Shown: positions 19,464-29,608 of the stretch, piece by piece | How positions within the stretch are numbered: the stretch's first letter is position 1 | How the letters are laid out: every line of letters begins with the position of its first letter | Source: Phellopilus nigrolimitatus | Lineage: Eukaryota > Basidiomycota > Agaricomycetes > Hymenochaetales > Hymenochaetaceae | Direction of reading: 5' to 3' | Assembly: GCA_021029095.1 (NCBI GenBank) | Contig: JAJOHG010000315.1 | Span: 1-29,608, forward strand | Length of the DNA stretch: 29,608 nucleotides | The notes under the pieces: generated by a model | What the model was told of the DNA's origin: nothing | Database searches by the model: none | Seen by the model: the letters and a program-made list of their open reading frames with translations, nothing else | Position numbers and translations under genes: made by a program

Positions 19464-20432
19464 ATGGTGCCCAACCCGAGTGCGACGTACGCGCTGTCCG
19501 AGGCTGCAAGCGCAAGCGACGACTTAAATGATTATGATGTCGTCTCCGATCCCGACCCTCGCTCTCTCGACTCGAGCATTGCGGACCTCGACACGTCTCT
19601 TTCGGGTTCCCGGCGTCTTCGCGAACTGCCTGCATCAGATGAAGCGAAGTCTCTATATGAGACTACAGCGATGGATGCGGAGGATGTGCAGACGCTTGTC
19701 GACAAATCCGTCAAGGGGTATAAGAGGTCGGCAAGGAGCAGGTCCAGAGGACGCGGCGAAAGGGAGAAAACAATCAGAGTATATGTTGATGGAGTATTTG
19801 ACATCTTACATGTTGGGTGAGATAATAAAATTTCATTGATTGTAAAAAAGACTAATCAAGAAGACTAGAACCGCACTGCAGCTACGTCAAGCAAAGCTCG
19901 CCTTTCCTTCTGTACACCTCCTCGTCGGTCCCTTCACCGACGTTCAATGCCGTGCACATGACATGAACACGCCCTTGCCCCATGTCGAACGCTGCGAGCT
20001 CGTGCGCCATATCCGGTGGGTTGACGAAGTCCTCTTCGATGCGCCTGTTGTGTTAGACGAGACGTTCCTCGTTCGGAATCGAATCGATTACGTCGCCGTT
20101 GAAGAGGGCAGCTCCGTCGATCCTGCTGTGAGCAAAGCGCGCCTGGCGGGATACGACCTTGTGAAAAGCATTGGTTTGTATAGATCGTTGATTGACTTGG
20201 GATGCAAATTGACATATATTTTCTGTCAGGCAAGGCAATTCCAACTCGACGCACGCGGAACGTCCATGCATCGGTCCAGACTTATCCTCGAGAATCGGCT
20301 GTTTCGACGCCTGCGATGCCTCCTACGAAAGAACTTGGATGTCTCACATTTGCTGAGCACGAGTCACCTCGAATCTCGAAGCCTGCAGATGAGGAGGATA
20401 CTCCTGAACCACGGGAGGATTTTGGGGCTTAA
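19464..20432 (+). CDS. Choline-phosphate cytidylyltransferase-like protein, altered active site
   Basis: Exons 19464-19816, 19869-20173 and 20230-20432 give 286 aa, phases consistent. The N-terminal 100 residues are acidic and Ser-rich, ending in a basic KGYKRSARSRSRGRG stretch. A nucleotidyltransferase core follows: VYVDGVFDILHVG (residues 106-118), ALQLRQAKLAFPSVHLLVG, ERCELVRHIRWVDEV (158-172), FLVRNRIDYVAVEE and GKAIPTRRT (220-228). CTP:phosphocholine cytidylyltransferases make CDP-choline in the Kennedy pathway, using an HxGH motif and an RTxGIST motif. Here the first reads HVGT (His116, Thr119) and the second RTRNVHAS. The C-terminus lacks the long amphipathic membrane-binding helix of the true enzyme (yeast Pct1 is about 424 aa). 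No alternative splice restores the second His. It is probably a divergent paralogue with reduced or lost catalysis. Confidence 0.8.
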
Positions 20433-20713
20433 TTTGACTTCCTCTCATTCCCACAGGCCATCGAGATTTGCCATAGATTCGTTCTTTTCTCTTCAAGGAT
20501 ATCCCAACTGGCTTCTGTATAATGGACTTGTTATGTACAATATTGTACCCGTATGTTGCTGTACGACTGCGTTACGTATGCATTCTACGACCACAACTCA
20601 TTCAATTCCTAATATTGACAGAAGCAGGTCTGCTATTTGTCCAATTCAGTGAAAAGAGTTGAGTTTGTAATCATGAAGTTAATATCTCCGTCTACCGTGT
20701 TCTTTACAATACA

Positions 20714-21562
20714 TCATTCAACGGGTTTAGGCAGGTACTCATCATACAGAGCCAACAACTTCGGCCACCTTCCACCATTGCGCCCTTCTAGCTTCATCCA
20801 CGCTGTGTCCGGGGTGACTCTTTTAATACAAAAGACGAGCGAGACCATCTCCATTTCCGAGTATGTCACCTGGTTCTTTACGAGGCGATAATTGCCTGCC
20901 CCGAGCACGTCGAGGTGCGCCGCAAGCCCATCGAAGGCATTTTCAAATGCAGTCCAGGCCGCCAATTCTCCTTCAGCATCGCCGACTCGAGGGGCGATCT
21001 GTTCGGCCGTCACACCAAACAGTTCCTTGCGCGTGGTGATGAACCACTCCGGGGTGGTCAGCTTACTGGCGAACGCATGGATCATCACGGGAAATACAGC
21101 CATGAAGACGTCCCTCAGGTACTGGCGAAATACTGATTGGAAGACGCGTGTTTCTGCGGAAGCGATCGCGGGGGGATGCTGCGGGTCGGGGTCCGGGAAC
21201 GTTTCCTCGAGGAAGGCGGCGATAGTCGGCGAGTCTGAGAGCGCGAACGTTGAGGCCGGGGCGGGTGGCGCGACGACTATGAAAGGTATCGTATAGTGCG
21301 GTCGGCCGTCGACCTTTTTGCCAGTCGGAGGCGCGCCTACGGATTTGCTGACCGCCTCAATTTCAGGATATTCGATCCGCACTGTTTGATAGGGGATCCG
21401 CTTGTAGTTGAGGAGAAGCCTGAGGACACGATGAAATGTTTGCAAAATGATCGAAGCTGAAAGCTCTCGCGCATACCTTATCCTCACAGCAAACGGAGAG
21501 ATCGACCTCTCCTCGAGGAGAGAAGTGGTTTCATAGAAAGTGATCGAAGGGCGACCTGACAT
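20714..21562 (-). CDS. Glutathione S-transferase, fungal FuA/etherase-like
   Basis: Exons 21562-21477 and 21419-20714 give 263 aa. The start is the ATG at 21562 (MSGRPSITFYETT); the longer upstream frame begins at a TTG. The N-terminal thioredoxin-like domain has SPFAVRIRLLLNYKRIPYQTVRIEYPEIEAVSKSVGAPPT, then GRPHYTIPFIVV and the glutathione-binding 'LSDSPTIAAFLEETFPDP'. A helical C-terminal domain follows. The 'EYP-IE....GAPPT' spacing resembles FuA/etherase-like GSTs of wood- and litter-decaying basidiomycetes, which conjugate or bind glutathione and aromatic ligands. It is probably cytosolic. The 57-bp intron 21420-21476 is a multiple of three and has no stop, so retention would insert 19 residues. 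It is divergent from the sugar transporter. Confidence 0.85.
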   Translation of the reverse strand: MSGRPSITFYETTSLLEERSISPFAVRIRYARELSASIILQTFHRVLRLLLNYKRIPYQTVRIEYPEIEAVSKSVGAPPTGKKVDGRPHYTIPFIVVAPPAPASTFALSDSPTIAAFLEETFPDPDPQHPPAIASAETRVFQSVFRQYLRDVFMAVFPVMIHAFASKLTTPEWFITTRKELFGVTAEQIAPRVGDAEGELAAWTAFENAFDGLAAHLDVLGAGNYRLVKNQVTYSEMEMVSLVFCIKRVTPDTAWMKLEGRNGGRWPKLLALYDEYLPKPVE

Positions 21563-23306
21563 TTCTGAGTTGGAAACTGCGAGTCGATGGCAATTTCTAC
21601 TGAACCACCACAACTATGGCCGCCCTTTTATGCTCCCGATACATCACTTTCTCACAGAGGATGAGGGGAGTTAGAGAATCGTGACACATAATAGTGATCC
21701 CATTAGCAATGGTAAGCTTACTAACGTGTCAGTCATATCATACAGAGGCGCATTCGAAGCTCTTCATCGTCAATTATATGTAGATGAAGTCTTGAGCGGT
21801 TGATGGGGTTGACAAAGGCGATGAAAGTGCTGTGTCAACATGATAAATCTGTCAAAAATTTGAGGGCGCATACCGAGGAGATCCACGTGAGACCGAATGC
21901 ATCTCACAGAGGCCGGGTTGTCAGACTGATTGACACGGTAATGAAAACCGACATTGCGAAGAGACAGGCTTAGGCACTTGTCATGGGTGCCAGAAGCACC
22001 TCAGCACTAACACCGCTCATTCTATTGCCGTGTGTATAAAATGATGGAAAGTCAACTGATTACGAGGTTGGAAAACATACTTGCGTTTCTAACCATCTTG
22101 AGCATTGTCGTCTAAGTCTGTTGAGAAATCAACCCCTCTGAATCATGGTTAGAAAGCTCGTAGAAGTTGATAATAAGTCAAATTATGCGCCTTGCTTGGG
22201 TATATCGATGCGTGAGCTCGTATCCTTTCCCTTTAAACCTCACTTCGGACGCACAGGCAAATGGGTAAGCTAGCAGAGGGGCTCATAGGGAGAAAACGAA
22301 AAGAAAAACGTCATTTGATATTGATTGAGTCGCTGACTTGAAATCGTCAAGACCTTATCCGGCCTGCAGATGTTCTCAAGAATAAGTCGGTATTGTCCCA
22401 ATGCAGCTGAAATAAAGGGACTGAGTAAAGTAGCGTCCAGAAGAAAAATTCGAGGAGATATATGGCTTATGTGAGCTTGATGTGGCGAGTTCTATTTGAT
22501 TGTGTTTGGCGTAGTCGGAGTTCGAATGGTTTTCGTAGGGAATCTCGCGCGTTTACTACGGGTTAAACGATATACTTGGTTTCGTTGTCTTCGCCTGCGC
22601 CACGGAGACGAAAATCCAGCACTAACTCACGAAATTGTCCGCGCCTGCGACCGGGATGAACTTCAGTGAATGAGCCTTCAGGTCACTTGTCTTCCACTTT
22701 TGCGGAGACTGAGGATCTGGTTGTTTGCTAAGCCTTGGCGACTGATATCTTTCGTTCTCTCAAGCGTCTTCTGGATAATCCAAGTGATTTCTCTGAGACT
22801 GCGATGTCTTCGTCTTACAAGCAACTTTGCTGATCGTTTGGCAAAAGTACTGTATTATACAAGTTGGAGTCCAGATATGTACACCTCAGCAATGTATTCA
22901 AGAACTGAAACCAACTCGCTCGTGTGAATACACTCTTGTGGTCCACGCGCTTCCTCTTGTGACCTGCTGGACTGAACGCTTTCCAATTTAGCATCTTTTG
23001 CCTCGTATTCAAACTGTTCGTCAGCGTCATTCTTCCGTCACTCTTCACGTCTTCTGAAGTAACCCCGACTTTCCTGCGACTCTAAAGCGGTTTCCCCGTT
23101 TACTTCAGCGAACCCTCTTTCCCCGCGATTCCTTGCAACCTGTGCGAGTACACTATTTGCAGCGTTATCTGCGATGCGAATGACCAGGACTTGCGGAAGT
23201 GCGGAGAATTAAGGTCGAATACAAAACGTCGAGCATGGGCGAGAAACAATGCGACTCTTTATCAGTCCCTGGCTGACTCCCCGCCTTCCTCGCGCTGTGC
23301 TTCAAC
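21563..23306. other. Long divergent intergenic region, no gene seen
   Basis: This 1.74-kb region lies between the GST and sugar transporter start codons. Frames are short and AT-rich through about 22,600. A partly open stretch near 22,670-22,930 has no recognisable motif and is broken by stops in the alternative frames. The last 250 bp before the transporter are pyrimidine-rich with several CCCCG runs, as in many fungal promoters; specific CreA-type sites would need a matrix scan. Confidence 0.45.
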
Positions 23307-25415
23307 ATGTCTCAGGTCGAGCATTCACCAACAACGTCGCGAGCATCTGATCCGGACAAGATAGGCACTGAGAATCGCGATGAAGAATATATCCCTGGAC
23401 CTCTTATGAAGCATGTACAAGCAATCGATAAAGACTTCGAAAACGCAGAGATAAAGGAGGCACGGAATGCCGCGTTTGCAGCGGCCGTTGCGAGTGGAGG
23501 GACTGACCCGCTCAGCAAAGCGGCGTTCGTCATATATGCATGCACGTTCCATTAGTTTTATCTACCTTTTGCTGCAGTTTTAGACTTGGGCTTATGCAGG
23601 TGCCGCCGCGGCTTTTATGTGTTCATGTGGAAATGGCTACGATGGCTCGCTTATGACTGCGATTAATGGCATGCCCCCATATCAGAACCGCTTCAATCAA
23701 GGTTAACTACTTTATCTCCGCATAGAAGTAAAACTACCATTGCGACTTACTAGGTGATTCAGGCAACTTGGGCGTCTCGACTGGGATTATTTTCTCCATC
23801 TACACCATAGGGCAGATGGCTGGCTCACTATGGGCCGGTCCTCTCTGCGATCGCTTCGGGCGCCGAGCAGGCATGTTTATAGGTTGTCTTATGGTCATGA
23901 TTGGCTCTGCAATCATTTCCTCGTCAATGCATCGTGGTCAGTTTATCGGGGGCCGATTCGTTCTGGGAATGGGAATAGCTGTTGCGACTATTGGGGCCCC
24001 AACATACACAGTCGAAATCGCTCCTCCGCATTGGAGGTGAGTTTCTCTTTTTTTGCTTACGTATACAATACAGTTCGTTACCTTCTATCATCAGAGGCCG
24101 TCTTACCTCCCTGTACAATACCGGATGGAATGGTGGTGCCATACCTGCAGCGGCGATCACTCTTGGCACCTCTCGCATGACTTCCGACTGGTCTTGGCGT
24201 ATCCCACTCATTATACAGGCCTTTCCCGCCACTCTGGTCGTCCTCACTGTATGGTTCTTGCCTGAAAGTCCGCGCTGGCAATACATGCACGGTCATGAAA
24301 AGACGGCATTCGACTTCTTGATTAAGTATCACGGTAATGGAGACCCGAACAACCCGATCGTCCAGCTTGAGATCGCGGAGTTTAAGGACAACATCAAATT
24401 GAACGGCTCGGATAAACGGTGGTGGGATTTTAAGTGAGCAGATAATTAGTTCTTGCAGAGCATTAAGATTCGACGAGGTCAATGCTTTCTAGAGCTCTTG
24501 TAAAAACGCGAAATGCGAGATGGCGTGCGCTCATGGTTTTCCTGATGGGGTTCTTTGGTCAAATGTCCGGTAATGGTCTGGGCTACTTCAACGTATGCAT
24601 GCATATGAGTTCACTCGTCATTTTACTGAGAGGAAACCCCATTTTACTTATAGTTGTCGATCTATGAGGCCCTTGGTTTTGACACGCAAATGCAATTCAA
24701 TATGAACCTCATCGGGACGTGTTGCAGCGCCGCCGCCGCTTGGTTTGCGGTCACTCTCGAAGACCGCATGCCTCGCCGCAAAGTTCTTGTGTGGGGAACA
24801 TTATGTTGTTCGGTGCTGCTTGCAGTAAATGCGGGGTTTTCTGCTTTATGGGCTAGCTATGATGGTCAAGACGAAAATCTCAATGTCGGCCGTGCTGGCG
24901 CTGCATTCTTTTTCTTGTTCAGTGTCGTCTACGCATTTACCGTAAGTTTTGGAAAACAGTTACTTCCTCATCATTGACGATTGCACTCCAGTACACCCCA
25001 CTTCAGTCTCTATACCCGGCGGAGTGTCTCGAGACAACAACTCGCGCAAAAGGCGTATCCATGAAGATTTTCGTAATCTCTTGCACGTCCTTCATCAATC
25101 TCTTCTGTACGCCGATCGCGTACGGGAGAATCGGCTGGAAGTACATCCTCGTGTTCGTGTTCTGGGACGCGTTTGAAACTGTGATCTGGTACTTCTTCTG
25201 CGTCGAGACTGTCGGTTTCACGCTAGAAGAGCTTGACGACATATTCTCGGCACCCAATCCTGTCAAGGCTTCCAAGCAGAAAAAGAAGGTATATATCATA
25301 TATCTCAGGCCTTGGGTAACTTTGATTGCTGCTCTCATGAAAATTGACGCACTTGCGCTTCTTTTCTTAGGTTGTCGTAAAGGAGACAGGAGACGTGCTC
25401 GTTGTCGAGCAGTAG
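23307..25415 (+). CDS. MFS sugar transporter (lactose/hexose permease-like)
   Basis: Eight exons: 23307-23528, 23584-23701, 23754-24036, 24095-24433, 24493-24592, 24654-24941, 24992-25288 and 25371-25415. They give 563 aa with all phases consistent. Family marks of the sugar porter group are NGYDGSLMTAINGM in helix 1, LCDRFGRRAGM in loop 2-3, QFIGGRFVLGMGIA, LPESPRW after helix 6, GQMSGNGLGYF in helix 7, YPAECLETTTRAKG and VETVGFTLEELDDIF at the end of helix 12. About 12 membrane helices are visible. The acidic N-terminal tail and Lys-rich C-terminal tail should be cytosolic. Loop 8-9 reads DRMPRR where most members have DR-GRR. The first donor (GTCATA at 23529) is weak and exon 5's acceptor has an alternative at 24478. 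The substrate is probably a mono- or disaccharide taken up with protons. Confidence 0.9.
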
Positions 25416-25600
25416 TTTGCGAATTTTTGGTATTGGTAACTCGATGAGATATATTTTTGCTTGCAGTCGCGCACCATTGGATTGTAAAAACATTTTTAGG
25501 TTGTGATTCGCTTCTTTTTCTTTAAGCAGAAAGGAGCTGCAGATCCACGTCGAGTCGCGCAGCACGGATTTCCAAGATAACCATACGAAACAATGATTGG

Positions 25601-26192
25601 ATGATACTCAAAAGCAAGAATGCGCATTCAGATGGCCTGAAGACGTTTCGGGGGAAGGACTCTGTCTACTCAAGTACAAAATTTTCTACGCTAAGTTGAC
25701 TATAACCGTGAACTCCTCTTGGCCTTAGTGATTATCTTCAGAACATGAAGTAGCTCTCGACTACGTTTTAAGTCAAACGCGAGCATTAGTCGAAGTTGGA
25801 TGTAGCGGAATTTGGAGGTGTCCTCTTTGGGAATGCTTGGGCCGCAGAAGGATTGCAGGATCAAAATGCATTGAAGCTAGGCCGGTGAAAGAAAAGGCGA
25901 TAGAGCATCTGCGGCACCTCTTGTTGGCGTATAGATGTCATGAAGGATGCGCGCCATGGCTGTATAGAGACGAGTTGCTGAGCTGTGTTCCTCTTGCTGC
26001 TGTTCGCGAAACTGCATCTGCTTCCGATTCTACTTCTGGTAAGCTGAATTGATCGTCTTTCGTGATACGAATATTTGATCTACCGCAGCCATCAAGTCGC
26101 CTTATGCCAAGAGCAGAGCACGGTCATTCTACAAGGGAATTCGGACGTTGCCGACAATTCTACGAGGTCCAGCTATTGTAACGAGAAGATAA
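25601..26192 (+). CDS. Tentative orphan gene, three exons, 157 aa
   Basis: Exons 25601-25673, 25742-26038 and 26089-26192 join through GT...AG introns 25674-25741 (68 bp, acceptor TATCTTCAG) and 26039-26088 (50 bp, donor GTAAGC, acceptor TACCGCAG). Both introns are phase 1 and the joined frame is open to TAA at 26190-26192. The product starts MILKSKNAHSDGLKTF. Its middle part is Cys-rich (VGCSGIWRCPLWECLGRRR, YRCHEGCAPW) and its end is very basic (YAKSRARSFYKGIRTL). I recognise no family. The 297-nt central exon is open in an AT-richer setting, which favours but does not prove coding. A decayed gene fragment or chance are real alternatives. It would lie downstream of and parallel to the sugar transporter. 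Confidence 0.33.
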
Positions 26193-29100
26193 GAGGCTTT
26201 ATAGAAGTTGCCTACCTATTGCAATCGAGGTACGTAGCTCAGCTCTTCGTTACTCGTGAGCCGTTTATCTTTAACTCAAGGCAGAATGAATCAAGCAAGC
26301 TTTACACGGGTATTTGATCACTTTCCTGTGTACACTGTTTCTTATCTCCATAGTACCTCGTAGGCCAATTCATTCGGCGGACTTCCAAAGCGCGAGAGTC
26401 GGCCAGTACGCAAAGACCTAGAAATGACGCTAGCTGAAATTTTCGACTCGAGCGGACCTGCAACGGCGGCTCGTTAACTTTTTACCTGTCCATGATGCGC
26501 ACATTGCTCCGTTCTTGAAGACAAGATAGGCGCTTTTTCATTAGGATACCTCACGTTCGGATACATCATTCAAAGCACTACTGAGCTTCTTCTTTTGTGC
26601 CTATTCACTCGATGAGCTTCTATATATGCCGACGAGTGATTCCTTATCTCGCCTAGGCCTTATGCGCGGTACTTTTAATCTACCTGGAAGAACAAGGATA
26701 AAACTCGCAGAGGCTTCGATTTCCGTGACTCATAGGTCCCTTTATTGAATTGAGAAACAATGTCCTAGCGCTGCACTCGAGTTTGGATCAAATAATAATA
26801 ATCATTCAAGGCGATCAACGCTAATCCAATAATCCAGTGAGCATTTCGGTTTAAATTGACGTACTTACGGATGCTAAATTCCAGTCGGAGAGGAACACTT
26901 TGAAACGATGATATCATCAGGTACCGAGATCGAGGCCATGCTCCCTTCCCTCCGAGTACTGTGTATGTTCTCTTGGCTATGACTCCTCGATGAAGGGGTG
27001 TCGGGCGCACAATTTCCGAACGGGAACATGCAAGGTCTCGTAACCCGTCTACAATCAGGCCGACAAGGAACATGCCTTATCGCGCTGCAAAGCGTCTTTC
27101 ACGTATGTAAACTCGAGAAGAAAAAGATTCCTCTGAGTCGTCTCAGACTCCGCTCTCGTAGTGTGAGAAGCCGAATACAATTTTCTGTTACGTAGCAAGG
27201 TCCGCAAAGTCCGCACTTTTGAAGTGAATCCTCGAAGATGCAATGAGATGCAACGAAATGGCGTCAGTCCTGTCGCGATAGATTTAGTTAAAGGGTGTGT
27301 CGATCAAAACAGGTAAGGGACTGGCGCGGGCTCCGTATCTCCGCGTCGACGTCAGAATTGATGCGGCCCGAATTGCGGAGACCAAGAAATCTGAACGAAT
27401 ACTTCAAGAGTCTCATCGTGGACAAGGAAGCTTGCTGCAATCGTGCAATGTACAAGGAATAAATTCATATCGAGCAGCCCAGAATCTCAAATATGGGAGC
27501 TCTGAGATACAATTTGAGTCGTCTTCTACAAGCAAAGAAAAAAAAAGTCCTGTCGGTCGGTAATACAAATTGACGGGTATCCGATTACGCATAATGTCGG
27601 AATGGGGATCATGATAATTGGTGTGCGAGCTGATAAATGAAGGCAGGGTCAGAGAGAAGTCGGATGAGCAAAGGGATAATAAAGAAGAAAACGGGATACG
27701 GAAACGAAGTGGGAGGAAAATGCTGGATGCGTATGGCACAGGGACGAAGCCATCCGTCCCTGTACAATCGATGGTTTTGGAGCCATAAGAATCTTGGTCC
27801 CGGTATAAGCAGTCAAACAGAGAAACACCAAGCGGGTATAGGTCCGGATATTATCAAAGTAATCCGAGTTACACGGTTGCGACTGCGCGGCCGGTGGATT
27901 GGCATTGCCAACAAAACTCCTCGTATTTTATAACAGGCCTCTGAATCTCTGGTCCTAAATGCTACAGGATGGACATTTAACGGCACAAGAACGAGCTTCG
28001 TAAAATGCGGATAGACTCACGCTGGTGCAGGACCCGTTTTCTGCATGTTTGCGGGTGTTGGATGCTGCGTTCACAGAGACGCGACCCACAGTCAAGCATT
28101 GCGACTACATGGAGACGAACGAAATGCTGTTAAAAGCGCGCTTCAACGACATGCCTAACATTTCTACAGTCAACAGAGACAGTTGCCACGTACTCCGCAC
28201 TTCTGGTAGAGTCTTCCGTCACTAAACGAAAACCGGTCAGCTACACCTCAAAAGCAAGACCAAAAGATTACTCACGCAATATAGCGACACATGAGATAGA
28301 TGGGTGGAAATAGTATGCTTGGTCAGAGCAGATGGGTGGGTGCTGAAATTTGTAGGGAGGAGTAATGGAGGTATCCTCTTTATACAGCTTTGGCTGTGAT
28401 AACGAAGTGCCAAATTGAGTTACAAAGGGTCATTAGCTTCTTAGCCGACGAAGTCCCAAAGAACCCTACTTACGGGTCTTTGGCGGAAGCAACGTGCCGC
28501 GGCATGATTTATAAGAGTTAAGTATCGGAAGCAATCCACATGAGAGCCGGCTGCCAATTATCTGAGCGGGACTTATCTTGGAGTCCGTGGATGAGATTTG
28601 CAAAGTGCAGGTAGAAGAGCTTCACTGACCGGCTGCGTATCAGAAGACGAGAAGAGACGGTGAGCCACTTGATTCGATACATCCAACGCCATTCTATCGA
28701 ATCGATGATTCTGCGCATGCGCAATAGAGTTTCTGAAGCAAAACGATAGGATATAACATTATCAGAGGCAGTTTAATCGTCGTTTAAACGAAGGCAGGAC
28801 CCACTTTCAATTTTAGCCAATTCGAATTGAACAACTCGTGCGTACGGCACAGCAGTTGATTTAGATCAACATGCTTCGGCATGTATGTAAGCAGTCCGTG
28901 CCGACGAGCGCATCCGATCGCGACTTGCGAGCACGTTTCCTCTTCCAATGTTAACTTTCATTTCATTTTTGCTTTTTATGTACTAAGAATTGCACATCTC
29001 CTTTGACCCGACAGTGTGTAGCGCCTGTCACTTTCCGCCACAGAAAACTGACTCATTTTACACAGAATTTATCTCTTCTAAACCACGAAGACTTGTCAGT

Positions 29101-29608
29101 TGACCTCCCTTTTCATTTCTTTCTTGAACCTGCCACTGTTTAACAATTTGTCGTATTTGAATCTGACATATTCTTCCGAGCTTTGCCGCATCACGGGACT
29201 CTTGTTTTCTCAGGCAAAAGATCTTCAAGCAGCATGATCTAAAGATCGCTTCGGTGCCTTCGGTGTACAGTGAAGTACATTGACTTCAACCACTTCTCCG
29301 TCTCTTTGACAGCGTTACGAAGTTGAAAACAAAAATCTTCTTAACTTCCGCGGGGATTTCAACCCTCCTTGAGGTGTTCTCTTTAAAATAGCGAACGCGT
29401 TCGCAAGCCACCATAACTGCCGTACTTTTTTGCTGAAGATAGCAGATGGTCTTCTAGATCGAGATGGTAAAAACGTGGCATTCTTGGAGTCTGACCCTCT
29501 CCCTGTCCAACAGGTACATATCATATGATGTCTAGCTCATGACTTCTGACGGTCTTTGTCGAGGTTTAAATGCTCGGGAAGATGTCGGGATCCCCACTAT
29601 AATCCTTT
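26193..29608. other. 3.4-kb region without a supportable gene
   Basis: There are no frames over about 110 codons, and no recognisable protein motif, tRNA, rRNA or transposon terminus. Moderately open stretches lie at 26765-27073 (minus), 27297-27563 and 28025-28225 (plus) and 29315-29524 (minus); none carries a motif I know. A 6-bp stem with a TTCG loop is at 28869-28884. The region may hold decayed sequence, a non-coding transcript, or a gene with many small exons that cannot be seen by eye. Confidence 0.4.

Noticed and set aside
21563..21613. Upstream extension of the GST frame to 21613
   Set aside because: The extension begins at TTG, and the first ATG at 21562 directly precedes the conserved domain.
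26765..27073. 102-codon minus-strand frame with hydrophobic ends
   Set aside because: No family recognised, and the start codon is doubtful; not enough to call a gene.
28869..28884. ACATGC-TTCG-GCATGT hairpin
   Set aside because: A 6-bp stem with a stable loop, but isolated, with no adjacent gene end or T-run; likely chance.
1..29608. CRISPR array, bacterial operon or prophage
   Set aside because: No regularly spaced repeats or Shine-Dalgarno-led gene strings; introns throughout show a eukaryotic nuclear genome.

Overview
The window reads as nuclear DNA of a filamentous basidiomycete, most likely an Agaricomycete. Genes are split by many short introns (about 47-68 bp, GT...AG). Coding sequence is GC-rich against AT-richer gaps, and several gene types are typical of mushroom-forming fungi: rapidly evolving F-box proteins, a FuA-like glutathione transferase, a LacP-like sugar permease and an Asn-Arg-Arg-Asp type alpha/beta hydrolase. 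All exon structures below were built by hand from reading frames, splice sites and phase agreement. No search was run, so family names rest on motif recognition.

Layout. 48-330 (+): last three exons of a class 3 lipase cut by the window edge. 531-1195 (+): decayed F-box gene. 1510-6898 (-): complete tuberin (TSC2) homologue, 1759 aa, three exons. 7880-9898 (+): mitochondrial ACOT9-type acyl-CoA thioesterase in 11 exons. 10052-11753 (-): F-box protein, 507 aa. 12259-12921: 659-bp TA-flanked mariner-type MITE. 12952-13055 (+): intron-containing elongator tRNA-Met(CAT), 31 bp beyond the MITE. 13964-15575 (-): second F-box gene, a paralogue of the decayed copy, with a frame change in the middle. 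16058-17355 (+): alpha/beta hydrolase. 18079-19218 (-): polytopic membrane protein with about seven helices. 19464-20432 (+): CTP:phosphocholine cytidylyltransferase-like protein whose HxGH motif reads HVGT. 20714-21562 (-): glutathione transferase. 23307-25415 (+): MFS sugar transporter. 25601-26192 (+): tentative three-exon orphan gene. From 26193 to the end I see no supportable gene.

The genes are ordinary chromosomal neighbours, not a visible pathway or operon. Three divergent pairs share promoters: TSC2/ACOT9 (981 bp), membrane protein/cytidylyltransferase-like (245 bp) and GST/sugar transporter (1.74 kb). TSC2 is the negative regulator of Rheb-TORC1 signalling. ACOT9, the hydrolase, the lipase tail and the cytidylyltransferase-like gene are lipid- or ester-related, but nothing in the sequence links them functionally.

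I did not find a clear new multi-gene system. The most informative oddities are the HVGT active-site change in the cytidylyltransferase-like protein, the MITE next to the intron-bearing tRNA, the phase-consistent orphan gene, and the frame change in the second F-box gene.
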